51,321 nucleotides of DNA from Thermomicrobiales bacterium. Lineage in GTDB: Bacteria > Chloroflexota > Chloroflexia > Thermomicrobiales > UBA6265. Both the position numbers and the translations under genes were made by a program. The notes beneath the pieces were generated by a model. That model was not told where the DNA came from and searched no databases. It saw only the letters and a program-made list of their open reading frames with translations. Positions 43,528-51,321 of the stretch are shown here, one piece after another (positions within the stretch are counted from its first letter, which is position 1; every line of letters starts with the position of its first letter). The stretch is from positions 1-51,321 of the forward strand of contig JAMLHN010000029.1 of NCBI GenBank assembly GCA_023957115.1. The letters run 5' to 3'.

Positions 43528-44571
43528 ATGGTTTCGAGTTACGAACGTCAACGCCTCACCGAACTGGCGTCCTGCGCTGGCTGCGCCGCCAAGATGGGAC
43601 CGGACCGGCTCGCCCAGGCGCTCCTCCCACTCACCGCGGACACCCATCCAGATCTCATCGTCGGCCTGCAAACCAGCGACGACGCGGCCGTGTTCCGGAT
43701 GACTGACGAACAGGCGATCGTCCAGACGGTCGATTTCTTTCCGCCTATCGTCGACGATCCCTATTCCTACGGCGCGATCGCGGCCACCAATTCGATGAGC
43801 GATGTCTTCGCGATGAACGGATCGGTGCTGCTCGCATTGAGCGTCGCAGCGTTCCCGGCGGAGATGCCGATCGAATCGATCACGGAGATCTTCCAGGGCG
43901 CCGCGGACAAGGTGCGTGAAGCCGGCGGCATCATTGCCGGAGGCCACACGGTCATCGACGAAGAGCCGAAGTATGGACTTTCAGTCACCGGCACCGTGCG
44001 CCCCGACCGCGTCTGGACCAAAGCCGGAGCGCAACCAGGCGACACCCTCATTCTCACCAAGCCACTGGGCACTGGACTCATAACCACGGCCCTGAAGAAC
44101 GGCAACGTGCGGGATGCACATCTCGCCGCGGCCATCGGCTGGATGACCACGCTCAATCGAGCCGCGCAGGAAGCCGTCACGGATCTGCCGATCAACGCCT
44201 GCAGCGATATCACCGGCTTTTCGCTTGCCGGCCACTCGTCAGAAATCGCCGCCAAGAGCAACGTCCGTATCGAGCTGAACACGTCTGCATTTCCCGTGCT
44301 TGATGGAGCGCTCGACTATGCCGCGTCGGGGCAGATTGCCGGTGGACTGCAGCGCAATCTGGCACATTTCCTCGGCGAGCGCGTTCATGTTTCCACCAGC
44401 GTGCCCGAGGTCCTGAAACTCCTCTCGTTCGATCCACAGACGTCAGGTGGCCTGCTGTTGTCGGTGCCAGCCCAATCGACCGGCGCCGTTATCTCCCGCC
44501 TCGAATCGGCAAACGTGCCGCAGTGGCAGGTTGGCGTCGTTCACGACGGTGCGGGCGTCGATATCTCCTGA
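43528..44571 (+). CDS. selD: Selenide, water dikinase
   Basis: Makes selenophosphate from selenide and ATP for selenocysteine or selenouridine. 347 residues. The catalytic N-terminus reads SCAGCAAKMGP with Cys19 in the position of the active Cys/Sec and Lys22 as the essential lysine; an extra Cys16 is present. AIR-synthase-type motifs follow: QTVDFFPPIVDDPY, MSDVFAMNG, GGHTVIDEEPKYGLSVTG, GFSLAGHSSEIA and FDPQTSGGLLLSV. This is the Cys form, so it needs no UGA recoding. selA, selB, tRNA-Sec and the selenouridine synthase gene are not in this window. Confidence 0.96.
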   Translation: MVSSYERQRLTELASCAGCAAKMGPDRLAQALLPLTADTHPDLIVGLQTSDDAAVFRMTDEQAIVQTVDFFPPIVDDPYSYGAIAATNSMSDVFAMNGSVLLALSVAAFPAEMPIESITEIFQGAADKVREAGGIIAGGHTVIDEEPKYGLSVTGTVRPDRVWTKAGAQPGDTLILTKPLGTGLITTALKNGNVRDAHLAAAIGWMTTLNRAAQEAVTDLPINACSDITGFSLAGHSSEIAAKSNVRIELNTSAFPVLDGALDYAASGQIAGGLQRNLAHFLGERVHVSTSVPEVLKLLSFDPQTSGGLLLSVPAQSTGAVISRLESANVPQWQVGVVHDGAGVDIS

Positions 44572-44590
44572 GCGTGTGCGAGGTAGCAGC

Positions 44591-45493
44591 GTGGCAAATC
44601 AGCGATTCGCGATAATCGTCAACCCAAAGGCGTCCGGCGGAAAGGCGATCAAGAAGCTGCCGGAAATCTCGACGGTTGCCTCGCACATTGCGCCCGAATA
44701 CATGCTGCATGTCACCGGTTCGATCGAGGACGCCCGTGTACGCGCCAACGAATTCGCCGCGCTTGGCGTCGAGCGTATCGTCGCGGTCGGCGGTGACGGA
44801 ACCTTCAACGAAGTGGCAAACGGCATCCTCGAATCCGGCAGGCGCGTCGAGCTCGGCATCGTACCCGCGGGCACCGGATGCGATCTTCCCCGAACGCTGG
44901 CCGTCCCGACATCGATCAAGGATGCACTCGAGTTCGCGTTGACGGGCGCAGCACGTCCGATGGATGTCGGATTGGCACGGACCTCGACCACCGAACGCCA
45001 TTTTCTCAATGTCGCCGGTCTCGGGTTCGATGCAAAGGTCGCCGATCGGGCTCAACGCAAGAAGCATCTGAGCGGGAAGAAGGCCTATATCGCCGCGCTG
45101 GCGCAGAGCCTGACCGACTTCGGCCACATCGACGTCTCGATCGAGGTCGATGGAACGACGATCGAAACCAAAGCCGTCTTTGTGAGCATTGCGAATGCGC
45201 AATATCTGGCGGGCGGATTCCACTTCGCGCCCATGGCCGTCATCGACGACGGACTGCTCGATCTGGCCATCATCAGCGACATCAGCCTGCCAGGGTTCCT
45301 CAAAGCGGTTCCGAGCGTGGTCCGTGGAAAGCATTTGAACAATCCGCATTGGAGCCACTATCCCACCACGCACGTACGCGTAACCTCGGCGACTCCCGCG
45401 CTCGTGCAGCTCGACGGAGAGATCGCCGGCACGTCGCCCGCTGAGTTCTCGGTCGTGCCACGGGCAATCGATATCGTGGCGCCAACGTCGTGA
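44591..45493 (+). CDS. YegS/diacylglycerol-kinase-type lipid kinase
   Basis: Lipid kinase of 300 residues from GTG 44591. It has the N-terminal FAIIVNPKASGGKA, the ATP-binding signature VGGDGTFNEVANGIL, IVPAGTGCDLPRTL (normally GTxND, here GTGCD) and the C-terminal beta domain with GFHFAPMAVIDDGLLDL. It probably phosphorylates diacylglycerol or another lipid at the membrane face. Its stop overlaps the rsmA start by 4 nt (GTGA), so it forms an operon with rsmA and ispE. Confidence 0.92.
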   Translation: MANQRFAIIVNPKASGGKAIKKLPEISTVASHIAPEYMLHVTGSIEDARVRANEFAALGVERIVAVGGDGTFNEVANGILESGRRVELGIVPAGTGCDLPRTLAVPTSIKDALEFALTGAARPMDVGLARTSTTERHFLNVAGLGFDAKVADRAQRKKHLSGKKAYIAALAQSLTDFGHIDVSIEVDGTTIETKAVFVSIANAQYLAGGFHFAPMAVIDDGLLDLAIISDISLPGFLKAVPSVVRGKHLNNPHWSHYPTTHVRVTSATPALVQLDGEIAGTSPAEFSVVPRAIDIVAPTS

Positions 45494-46323
45494 CCGATTT
45501 CCCCACACCTTCCAGAAAATTCCTCGAAGAGATCGGCGTACGGCCATCCAAAGGCCGGGGCCAGAATTTTCTGAAAGAGGCATGGGTCGTCGAGCGTATA
45601 GCCGCTGAGCTGGGCGTTGGTCCCGGCGACACGGTCGTCGAAGTCGGACCCGGGATCGGAGCGTTGACGGGCGCGCTCCTGGATACTGGCGCGACCGTCC
45701 GGGCGGTGGAGCTGGACGAGCAGCTGGCTACCTACCTTCGAACCCAGCTCGCCGGCCGCGATTTTTCGGTGATTCAGGCAGACGCACGCGTCGTCTCGAT
45801 CGACGAGCTCCTCCCGGAGGACACGAGCTACGATCTTGCCGCCAATCTGCCCTACTCGTCAGCACCAGTGATCTTGCGGCACTTCCTGGAGGCGGAGCAC
45901 CCTCCCGAGCGGTCGATCCTGATGGTTCAACGAGAGGTCGCCTTGCGAATGACGGCCGAGCCACCGGACATGTCGATCCTGGGTGTGGCAATCCAAGTCT
46001 ATGCCACGGGCACCGTCTTGTTCGACGTACCCGCGGAGGCGTTCGTTCCGAAACCCAAGATCATGTCCTCCGTCGTGCTCCTCGATCGACGGGAAGCACC
46101 GCTCGTGGCCGTCGACGACCGAGCGACGTTCTTCCAGCTGGTCACCGCTGGATTCGCACAGAAGCGCAAGACGATTCTGAATTCGCTGGCTGCCGCGCTA
46201 CCCGCCGAGCGGGAGTCGGTACGCCGGGCACTCGAATCAGCCGGTATCGATCCGATGCGCCGGGCGGAAACCCTGTCCGTCGAAGACTGGCTCGCGCTCA
46301 TGCGCATGATGCCCTCGTCATGA
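45490..46323 (+). CDS. rsmA: 16S rRNA dimethyladenosine transferase
   Basis: Dimethylates two adjacent adenines in helix 45 of 16S rRNA (KsgA). 277 residues from GTG 45490. Seen are KGRGQNFL at the N-terminus, SAM motif I VEVGPGIGALTGAL, AVELDEQL, and the adenine-flipping motif IV NLPYSS at residues 119-124. The C-terminal helical domain has FAQKRKTILNSL. Complete. It overlaps the genes on both sides by 4 nt; rsmA-ispE adjacency is common in bacteria. Confidence 0.97.
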   Translation: MTDFPTPSRKFLEEIGVRPSKGRGQNFLKEAWVVERIAAELGVGPGDTVVEVGPGIGALTGALLDTGATVRAVELDEQLATYLRTQLAGRDFSVIQADARVVSIDELLPEDTSYDLAANLPYSSAPVILRHFLEAEHPPERSILMVQREVALRMTAEPPDMSILGVAIQVYATGTVLFDVPAEAFVPKPKIMSSVVLLDRREAPLVAVDDRATFFQLVTAGFAQKRKTILNSLAAALPAERESVRRALESAGIDPMRRAETLSVEDWLALMRMMPSS

Positions 46324-46724
46324 CCGTCGCAATCCTCGCCCCGGCCAAGATCAATCTTGGTCTCGAAGTGCTCGGCAAACGTGACGATGGGTATCACGAT
46401 ATCGCCACGGTCTTTCAATCGATTAGCATTTTCGACCGGCTCCTTCTCGAATCTTCCGACCGAGACGAGGTGCGGCTGATCGAGCGCCCCCAACAACTCG
46501 AGATGAATCTCGCGGAACGCGCGCTCGGAGTGCTTCGCGATACGGGGCATGCGATCGGGCACTGGAACATCCAGATCACGAAACGGATCCCAATGGCGGC
46601 TGGATTGGGAGGCGCAAGCACGGACGCAGCAGCTGTGCCTGCTGCTCTTGACGTCGATCGGGCATTCCCGCCGAGGTGCAGGAAGGGCTCGGTCTCCAAT
46701 TGGGAAGCGACGTCCCATTTCTGA
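46320..46724 (+). CDS. ispE: 4-diphosphocytidyl-2-C-methyl-D-erythritol kinase, 5' part (frameshifted)
   Basis: N-terminal half of IspE, the GHMP kinase of the MEP isoprenoid pathway. ATG 46320 overlaps the rsmA stop (ATGA). The first ~110 residues match: PAKINLGLEVLGKRDDGYH with catalytic Lys and substrate contacts, and the ATP loop PMAAGLGGASTDAAA. After about 46652 this frame turns to nonsense, while the continuation is found in the frame that ends at 47188. Restoring one missing base there gives a normal 289-residue IspE. As the pathway is usually essential, a base-call error is likelier than a dead gene. Confidence 0.85.
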   Translation: MTVAILAPAKINLGLEVLGKRDDGYHDIATVFQSISIFDRLLLESSDRDEVRLIERPQQLEMNLAERALGVLRDTGHAIGHWNIQITKRIPMAAGLGGASTDAAAVPAALDVDRAFPPRCRKGSVSNWEATSHF

Positions 46725-47188
46725 TATCCGGAGGAACCGCGCTGGCACATGGACGAGGCGAGCAGTTGAGCCGCCTTCCATCGCTCAGAGATTGCTGGTT
46801 CGTGCTGGCAACGCCTCCCCTCGCGCTCGACCGCAAGACCGCCCAGCTCTATGGTGCATTGCAGCCGGCTGATTTCACCGGCGGCACGCGCGCAGGTCTC
46901 GTGGCGGACGACATCCGACATGGACGAATTCCGGCGCCTTCCAGCCTGGCGAATGCGTTCGAGCGTCCACTCCGAGCGCTCGTGCCCGATATCACCGAGC
47001 TGGAACGGGCGTTCGCGGCCGCCGGCGCTCCGTTCGTTGCGCTCTCCGGTGCGGGACCGACGCACTACGCGCTCGTACCGGAGCTTTCCGAGGCGATCTC
47101 GCTGGCAAGCTCTCTCCGGACGCTCTTGCCGCGGACAACGCGAATCATGATCGCCCGGCCGACCGCGTTCGGGCCGATCGTAGAATGA
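46653..47188 (+). CDS. ispE: 4-diphosphocytidyl-2-C-methyl-D-erythritol kinase, 3' part (frameshifted)
   Basis: C-terminal half of IspE in the -1 frame relative to the 5' part. Recognisable text starts at SGIPAEVQEGLGLQLGSDVPF and continues with SGGTALAHGRGEQL. The third GHMP motif VALSGAGPTHYAL is near the C-terminus. There is no ribosome binding site or sensible start codon at the beginning of this piece (an internal GTG at 46676 gives 170 residues), so it cannot be an independent gene. Read with the 5' part it is a full-length enzyme. Confidence 0.85.
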
Positions 47189-47282
47189 CCCAGAACCACA
47201 CCGTTGCTTTGCACGTTATAGGGAGTGACGCGCCTACGAGCGCGCACCGATCGAACACGTTCATCAAGGACCATTACACCGC

Positions 47283-48338
47283 GTGACCATGCGTACCAGG
47301 ATGATCAATCGCCGGTATCGGCTCGAACGGCGTATCGTGCTGACCGAGACGACCGAGACCTGGCTTGGCTTCGACAATGTGCTCCACCGAGCGGTTGCGG
47401 TTACCGTGCCCCGGCAGGAATTGTTGCGAAATCGCACGTTCATCGACGAGTTTCTGAATCGTTCACGGATCGCCACCTCACTGCACCACCGTGGAATCGT
47501 CGCGGCCTTCGATTCGGGACAGGACAACGACACGCCGTACCTCATCACCGAGTATGCCGGTGGGGATACGTTGACCGACATCATCCGCATGGAGAGCCCG
47601 TTCGATGTCGATGACGTCGCGATTCTGGTCGAGCACGTTGCAAATGCCCTCGAATATGCTCATCTGCGCGGATTCGTTCATGGTGAGCTCAGGGCCGACG
47701 ACATCCTGGTCGATGGACAGGGGAGAACCAAGGTTCTCGGATTGGGCTTGCCGTCCGGCACGCTTGCCTCCCCCAACGGTCACGGATCGTCGCATCTGAC
47801 ATTCGACGATGACGTGCAGGCGCTCTCCGCGATCGCATTCGAGATGCTGACCGGGGAGACGCCGAATGACTTCGATGCCGATTCTCACGGCGACGCATAT
47901 CAAATTGCTCCGGATGTTCCCCGCAACGCCAGCGACATCGTCGCGATCGGCATGGGGGCGGGGCCGGCACGCTTCACATCGGCGGGAGCGTTTGCTCGCT
48001 CCTTGAGCGGCTGGAGAGCATTCGATCCCGCCGAATACCTCACATTCGACGAGACGCCGCCTCAGCCAGTCGACGACCTGGATGCGGTGTACAGCGCCGC
48101 TGTACCGATGTCGGCCGTCCCGAAAGGAAGCGCGTGGACCGGCGAAGCATCTCCAGTCATCCCAGCCAATGCCGCCTCGACGCCCCCGCAACAACGACGT
48201 ATTCAGCTCGCGCTTGTCGCTGCATGTGCCCTTGCGCTGCTTGCCGTGGCCATTATCTGGAACCAATCGGAATCGACCGGCAGTCTCTCGCCGATACCGG
48301 ATCAGCTTCGCTCGCTTGCGCAATTGAGCGGTTTCTGA
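47283..48338 (+). CDS. Membrane-anchored protein pseudokinase
   Basis: Protein of 351 residues with the fold of a Ser/Thr kinase but without its catalytic residues. From GTG 47283 (AAGGA 12 bases upstream), residues 11-260 follow the kinase order. There is no glycine-rich loop, the VAIK lysine is Thr41 (VAVT), HRDLKPEN is HGELRADD (catalytic Asp replaced by Glu135) and DFG is GLG (153-155). The helical C-lobe with DVQALSAIAFEMLTGETP is retained. After a Pro-rich linker, a membrane helix (about 309-329) leaves a short tail outside. It probably acts as a scaffold or sensor rather than a kinase, comparable in layout to MviN-type pseudokinases. It is followed by a secreted protein gene. Confidence 0.85.
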   Translation: MTMRTRMINRRYRLERRIVLTETTETWLGFDNVLHRAVAVTVPRQELLRNRTFIDEFLNRSRIATSLHHRGIVAAFDSGQDNDTPYLITEYAGGDTLTDIIRMESPFDVDDVAILVEHVANALEYAHLRGFVHGELRADDILVDGQGRTKVLGLGLPSGTLASPNGHGSSHLTFDDDVQALSAIAFEMLTGETPNDFDADSHGDAYQIAPDVPRNASDIVAIGMGAGPARFTSAGAFARSLSGWRAFDPAEYLTFDETPPQPVDDLDAVYSAAVPMSAVPKGSAWTGEASPVIPANAASTPPQQRRIQLALVAACALALLAVAIIWNQSESTGSLSPIPDQLRSLAQLSGF

Positions 48339-48383
48339 TTTTCTACAAACTCGTCAGTAGTCGAATTCATTGGACGAGCGCCC

Positions 48384-49232
48384 GTGCCAATCCCAGGGAG
48401 ACCGGCAAACCCATCGAAGAGTTGGAGCCGCCAGCTCGAACGATTCATCTTTGTCATGCTCCTTGCGCTCGGCGCGATGACGATCGTTTCCACGTCCTGG
48501 GCTTCTGACGTCTCGACTCCCAGAGCCACGCTGCTTGGATCCCAGCGGGGCATCTCGGTGCTGGTGACGTCGGGCCCGGCCCGCGTGCTCATCGTCAATG
48601 GAACCGATCCCGCCGCGCTCGGCAACGCAATCTCCGGAGCCAGGCATCCCGGCCTCGACCGGATCGACCTCCTCATCGTCTCTGGCAACGGTGCAGCCTC
48701 GGAACTCGCTGCCCGCACGATCGCGCTCTTGCGGCCACGGGCGGTCATGACGGTGGGCAGTGCATCCAGCCTGACGGGAACGGGCGTCATCCCCCGCAAG
48801 ATCATCGATCGCGCGACCGAGATCGAGCTGCCGAACGGGGTGCTGATAACGATCGACATCTGGTTGGCCGCAGACGGAGAGAATGATGATGTGACTTGGT
48901 CAGCCACGATCGAACGTGGAGGCGCAACGATCTATTGGGTTGCCGATCGTGAGGCGCTGATCCAGGACACGGCTCCGGAATCCGTCGATGTCACCGTCAT
49001 CGGACGGGCCGGTCCGGGAAGCAAGACGGTCCTCCCCACGTCTCGGGTTCTCGTTGCCGCCGGAGAATCGATCGCCGGCCCAGAGCTGCGTACCGTCGCG
49101 TTGGATGCGATCGGGCTGGAGGTCGAAACCGCCCGCGTCTTCGCAGGCGAAACGATCCGCATCGACCTCGATCCGGAGGGGATACGGACGATACCCGGCG
49201 CGAACCCGGCAACGCTCCCCGAAAACGATTGA
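48384..49232 (+). CDS. Secreted or membrane-anchored protein of unknown function
   Basis: Protein of 282 residues starting at GTG 48384. A basic N-terminus and one hydrophobic segment (FIFVMLLALGAMTIVSTSWA, residues 22-41) act as a signal peptide or anchor. The exported part (ISVLVTSGPARVLIVNGTD, LDRIDLLIVSGNGAAS, RPRAVMTVGSAS) has the strand pattern of the metallo-beta-lactamase-like domain of ComEC. The HxHxDH metal motif is missing, so any hydrolase activity is unlikely. I offer this fold only as a guess. It lies 45 bp after the pseudokinase gene and is probably co-expressed with it. Confidence 0.7.
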   Translation: MPIPGRPANPSKSWSRQLERFIFVMLLALGAMTIVSTSWASDVSTPRATLLGSQRGISVLVTSGPARVLIVNGTDPAALGNAISGARHPGLDRIDLLIVSGNGAASELAARTIALLRPRAVMTVGSASSLTGTGVIPRKIIDRATEIELPNGVLITIDIWLAADGENDDVTWSATIERGGATIYWVADREALIQDTAPESVDVTVIGRAGPGSKTVLPTSRVLVAAGESIAGPELRTVALDAIGLEVETARVFAGETIRIDLDPEGIRTIPGANPATLPEND

Positions 49233-49328
49233 TCGGCCAATGCAACGTGCAGGTACGTCTGGACAACGGACGCTTGACCTCCAGAAGAACGACGCCGTTC
49301 TATCACGTACGTACCCACTGAAGGGGTC

Positions 49329-49487
49329 TTATACGGAATCCGGGTGAACACACCAGGATGCGGCACGATCGGTTCACCACCGCCCCAGCCTCGCATGAGG
49401 TAGCCGCCGGCCCTGTGCCGGCGGTGCTTCGCCGGCACAGGGCCGGCGGCTACGCTATCCCCGAGCAATCACCCGGATTCCGTATAA
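49329..49487. mobile_element. MITE-like element with perfect terminal inverted repeats
   Basis: 159 bp bounded by exact 19-bp inverted repeats (49329-49347, starting TTATACGGAATCC, and 49469-49487). Inside lies a perfect 24-bp hairpin (49400-49423 with 49430-49453, loop GTGCTT). There is no coding frame. It shares end sequences with 26882-27076. It occupies most of the 275-bp gap between two convergent genes; the 5' part of the gap (49233-49328) includes a piece of the hairpin repeat family at 49311-49331. Confidence 0.7.
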
Positions 49488-49507
49488 CTCCTGACTCCCG
49501 TCCGGCC

Positions 49508-50722
49508 CTATCGAGCCGCAATACGCCGATCGCGGGCCTCGGTGAACTCCGTCTTGATAGCCGTCAACGTCTCAGGATTTTCGATCAGGTCGATCGCCGT
49601 CAATGCCATCGCCTTCGCGACGAGGAACGTGTTGCCATAGCCCAGCTCGGATTCGGCCGCGTCCACCACATCCTGCGAATGCCAGGTACAGACTCTGTTG
49701 ATGATCGGATAAGCGGTTTCGACCGATGGGACCGTGTAGCTCACATTACCCCAGTCGGTCGAGCCATTCGCTTCCTGCGCCTTGGCCTCGGGAAGCGCCA
49801 ACCCGACGCGGTCGATATTCGCTTTCAGCGCATTGGCCAGCGTGTAGTTCGTGATCATGTCCCACGAAGCCGGTTCCGGGAATGAAAACTCGAGTGTCGC
49901 ACCGGTCATCAATGCGGCGCCCTCCGCAATGCGGCGCACCTTCTCGACCAGCTCGTACATGTAGGTTTGGGTCGCGGCGCGGACGAAGAAGAACGCTTCG
50001 GCATAGTCAGGGATGACGTTCGCAGCGTCGCCGCCTTTGACGATGATGCCGTGCAAACGCGCGTCTGACTTTACATGCTGGCGGAGTGCGTTGATCCCAT
50101 TGAAGGTCAGGATGATCCCGTCGAGCGCATTGATGCCATTGAATGGATCGGCTGCCGCGTGGGCCGCCTGCCCGCGAAATGCAATCGTCACCCCCTGGCA
50201 GGCAAGCGCCTCACCGCTTCCGGGCACGGTCGGACACCAGGCTTCCGCGTCTCCCGGATGCGCCCCCATCGCTGCATCGACATCATCGAAGATTCCAGCG
50301 TCCTTCATGATGACCTTGCCGCCGACCGCTTCCTCGGCGGGAGTCCCAAAGACCGTGATGCGTCCGTGACGTCCCTCGAGCGCAGATCTGGCGCCGACGC
50401 CGGCTGCCAGAGCGCTAAGCGCAATCAGGTTGTGCCCACATCCGTGGCCGACACCTGGAAGCGCGTCATACTCGGCCAGAAAGGCGATGTGGGGGCCGTC
50501 GTCAGAACCTGCGGTCGCTCGGAACGCGGTGCCCAAACCGGCGATACCTCGCTCGACGTCGAACCCGAGCTTCTCGAGGATGTCCGCAGCCGCGTTGCTG
50601 GATTCGACCTCTTCCAGTGCGATCTCCGGATGATCGTGAATGAACTGCGAAACCGCGCGAAGCTCGGCGGCGTGGCGGTCGATTGCATCGAGCGCGTTCT
50701 GGCGCTGCGCTTCACTGGTCAT
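49508..50722 (-). CDS. M20 family amidohydrolase/peptidase
   Basis: Zinc-dependent hydrolase of 404 residues. ATG 50722 is preceded by TGAGGAG; the open frame extends 18 codons upstream into the neighbour's stop region and is not used. The catalytic domain has FLAEYDALPGVGHGCGHNL (metal His and Asp) and FGTPAEEAVGGK (catalytic Glu pair). The dimerisation domain contains GQAAHAAADPFNGINALDG. The pattern is that of the p-aminobenzoyl-glutamate hydrolase/PM20D2 group, which cleaves N-acyl or gamma-glutamyl-type amides. Substrate not certain. It follows the zinc-ribbon gene by 10 bp and is convergent with the upstream secreted-protein gene. Confidence 0.93.
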   Translation of the reverse strand: MTSEAQRQNALDAIDRHAAELRAVSQFIHDHPEIALEEVESSNAAADILEKLGFDVERGIAGLGTAFRATAGSDDGPHIAFLAEYDALPGVGHGCGHNLIALSALAAGVGARSALEGRHGRITVFGTPAEEAVGGKVIMKDAGIFDDVDAAMGAHPGDAEAWCPTVPGSGEALACQGVTIAFRGQAAHAAADPFNGINALDGIILTFNGINALRQHVKSDARLHGIIVKGGDAANVIPDYAEAFFFVRAATQTYMYELVEKVRRIAEGAALMTGATLEFSFPEPASWDMITNYTLANALKANIDRVGLALPEAKAQEANGSTDWGNVSYTVPSVETAYPIINRVCTWHSQDVVDAAESELGYGNTFLVAKAMALTAIDLIENPETLTAIKTEFTEARDRRIAAR

Positions 50723-50732
50723 CAAAGTCTCC

Positions 50733-51321
50733 TCAAAGGGTGTAGCCACAATCCGGGCAGAACCGGTCGGAGGCATCGAGTGTCATCCCGCAGTTTGGGC
50801 AGAAACGAACCGCATTGCGTGCCGAGGGAAGTTCAGCGCGTGACTCCTCTGCATGCGCGGTCGTGGATCGCCCGGTGGGCGCTTCGGGGTTGACGGCACG
50901 CGCGCTCTGCGGCGCGTAGATCGTCTCATCCACCGGCGCTTCCGAGATCTGCCGCTGCACCCCGTTTCGTGAGGAGGAGACGGGCGTCGCGCTCAGTGGC
51001 TCCGACTCCTCGACTCGGCGGACACGCGGCACCGGGGGCGGCACCGGCCGGGGCAGATTCGACCGGGCCGGAGGATCGGGCACCGTCAATGACAGGCGAT
51101 TGAACCGGGAGTAGAGCAGCAGCAACGTTGCCAGCACCAGGAAACCAAGCACGAACCAATCGAAGTTCTGCCAGAGCACCCGCGTCACGATCGAATCGTC
51201 GAGCGGATCGCTCGTCAAGCGCCCCTCATAGGCAAGGTAGTAGAGGCGCAGCGCCATCGCGATGAGCAACGCGCCGTTGGCAGCGCCAAGCAGCCCGCCC
51301 AGGGAGGCTCCCCAGCGCGAA
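50733..51321 (-). CDS. Zinc-ribbon membrane protein, N-terminus beyond right edge
   Basis: The frame is open to the right edge of the window. A Gly/Ala-rich hydrophobic segment (GASLGGLLGAANGALLIAMA) reads on from before the first possible TTG at 51269, so the true start is outside. Two membrane helices are visible (that one and FDWFVLGFLVLATLLLLYS). A Pro/Ser-rich cytoplasmic or exposed linker follows, then a C-terminal zinc ribbon with two CxxC pairs (FCPNCGM and FCPDCGY). The Gly-rich first helix resembles the membrane part of CvpA-like colicin V production proteins, but the overlap is too short to assign. Function unknown; transcribed with the M20 gene. Confidence 0.7.
   Translation of the reverse strand, partial: SRWGASLGGLLGAANGALLIAMALRLYYLAYEGRLTSDPLDDSIVTRVLWQNFDWFVLGFLVLATLLLLYSRFNRLSLTVPDPPARSNLPRPVPPPVPRVRRVEESEPLSATPVSSSRNGVQRQISEAPVDETIYAPQSARAVNPEAPTGRSTTAHAEESRAELPSARNAVRFCPNCGMTLDASDRFCPDCGYTL

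Overview
The window is a GC-rich bacterial chromosome segment (roughly 60-65% G+C by eye, many GTG/TTG starts, tightly packed operons). The malate dehydrogenase is the LDH-like type known from Chloroflexus, and the set of a fused aroK-aroB, Tat-exported transporter binding proteins, secreted proteins with Pro/Thr linkers and a T-box before trpE fits a Chloroflexota bacterium, most likely near Thermomicrobia. That placement is inference. No rRNA, phage, insertion-sequence transposase or CRISPR array was seen.

Layout. 1-4439 (minus): a GntR-type regulator followed by an iron alcohol dehydrogenase, a mandelate-racemase-type dehydratase and an aldehyde dehydrogenase that runs off the left edge. 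4440-4730 holds back-to-back promoters. 4731-9957 (plus): a sugar ABC importer without ATPase and two Gfo/Idh/MocA oxidoreductases. Together these look like one uptake-and-oxidation locus for an unidentified sugar or sugar acid. 10279-12456: a secreted cupin/laminin-G-like protein broken by a compensating frameshift pair. 12596-12670: tRNA-Asn. 12730-20201: PHP phosphatase, mdh, moeA (apparently lacking a normal start codon), a DUF697 membrane protein, glpK and aroKB. 20480-24287: an oligopeptide-type importer (binding protein plus two permeases, no ATPases), followed by a YbaK-type deacylase, ychF and a DUF4272 protein.

27220-32021 (minus): a compact trpE-G-D-C-F operon, all genes overlapping, behind a strong -35 box and a T-box leader whose terminator sits just before trpE. 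32714-40477: HyuA and HyuB subunits separated by a 552-residue Glu/Pro/Thr/Ala-rich lipoprotein, then an HMG-CoA-lyase-like enzyme and a methyltransferase. 40524-43410: M42 peptidase, mutM and two small proteins. 43528-47188: selD, lipid kinase, rsmA and ispE (frameshifted). 47283-49232: a membrane-anchored pseudokinase and a secreted companion. 49508-51321: M20 amidohydrolase and a zinc-ribbon membrane protein cut by the right edge.

The most notable features outside ordinary genes are (i) short palindromic intergenic repeats, two of which supply the last codons and stop codon of trpF and glpK; (ii) a 159-bp element with 19-bp perfect terminal inverted repeats and a 24-bp perfect internal hairpin at 49329-49487, with a diverged relative at 26882-27076; (iii) an orphan promoter with a GAAC-N4-GTTC operator-like palindrome; (iv) a T-box whose specifier does not read as Trp; and (v) three genes with single-base indels, which could be sequencing errors or real decay.
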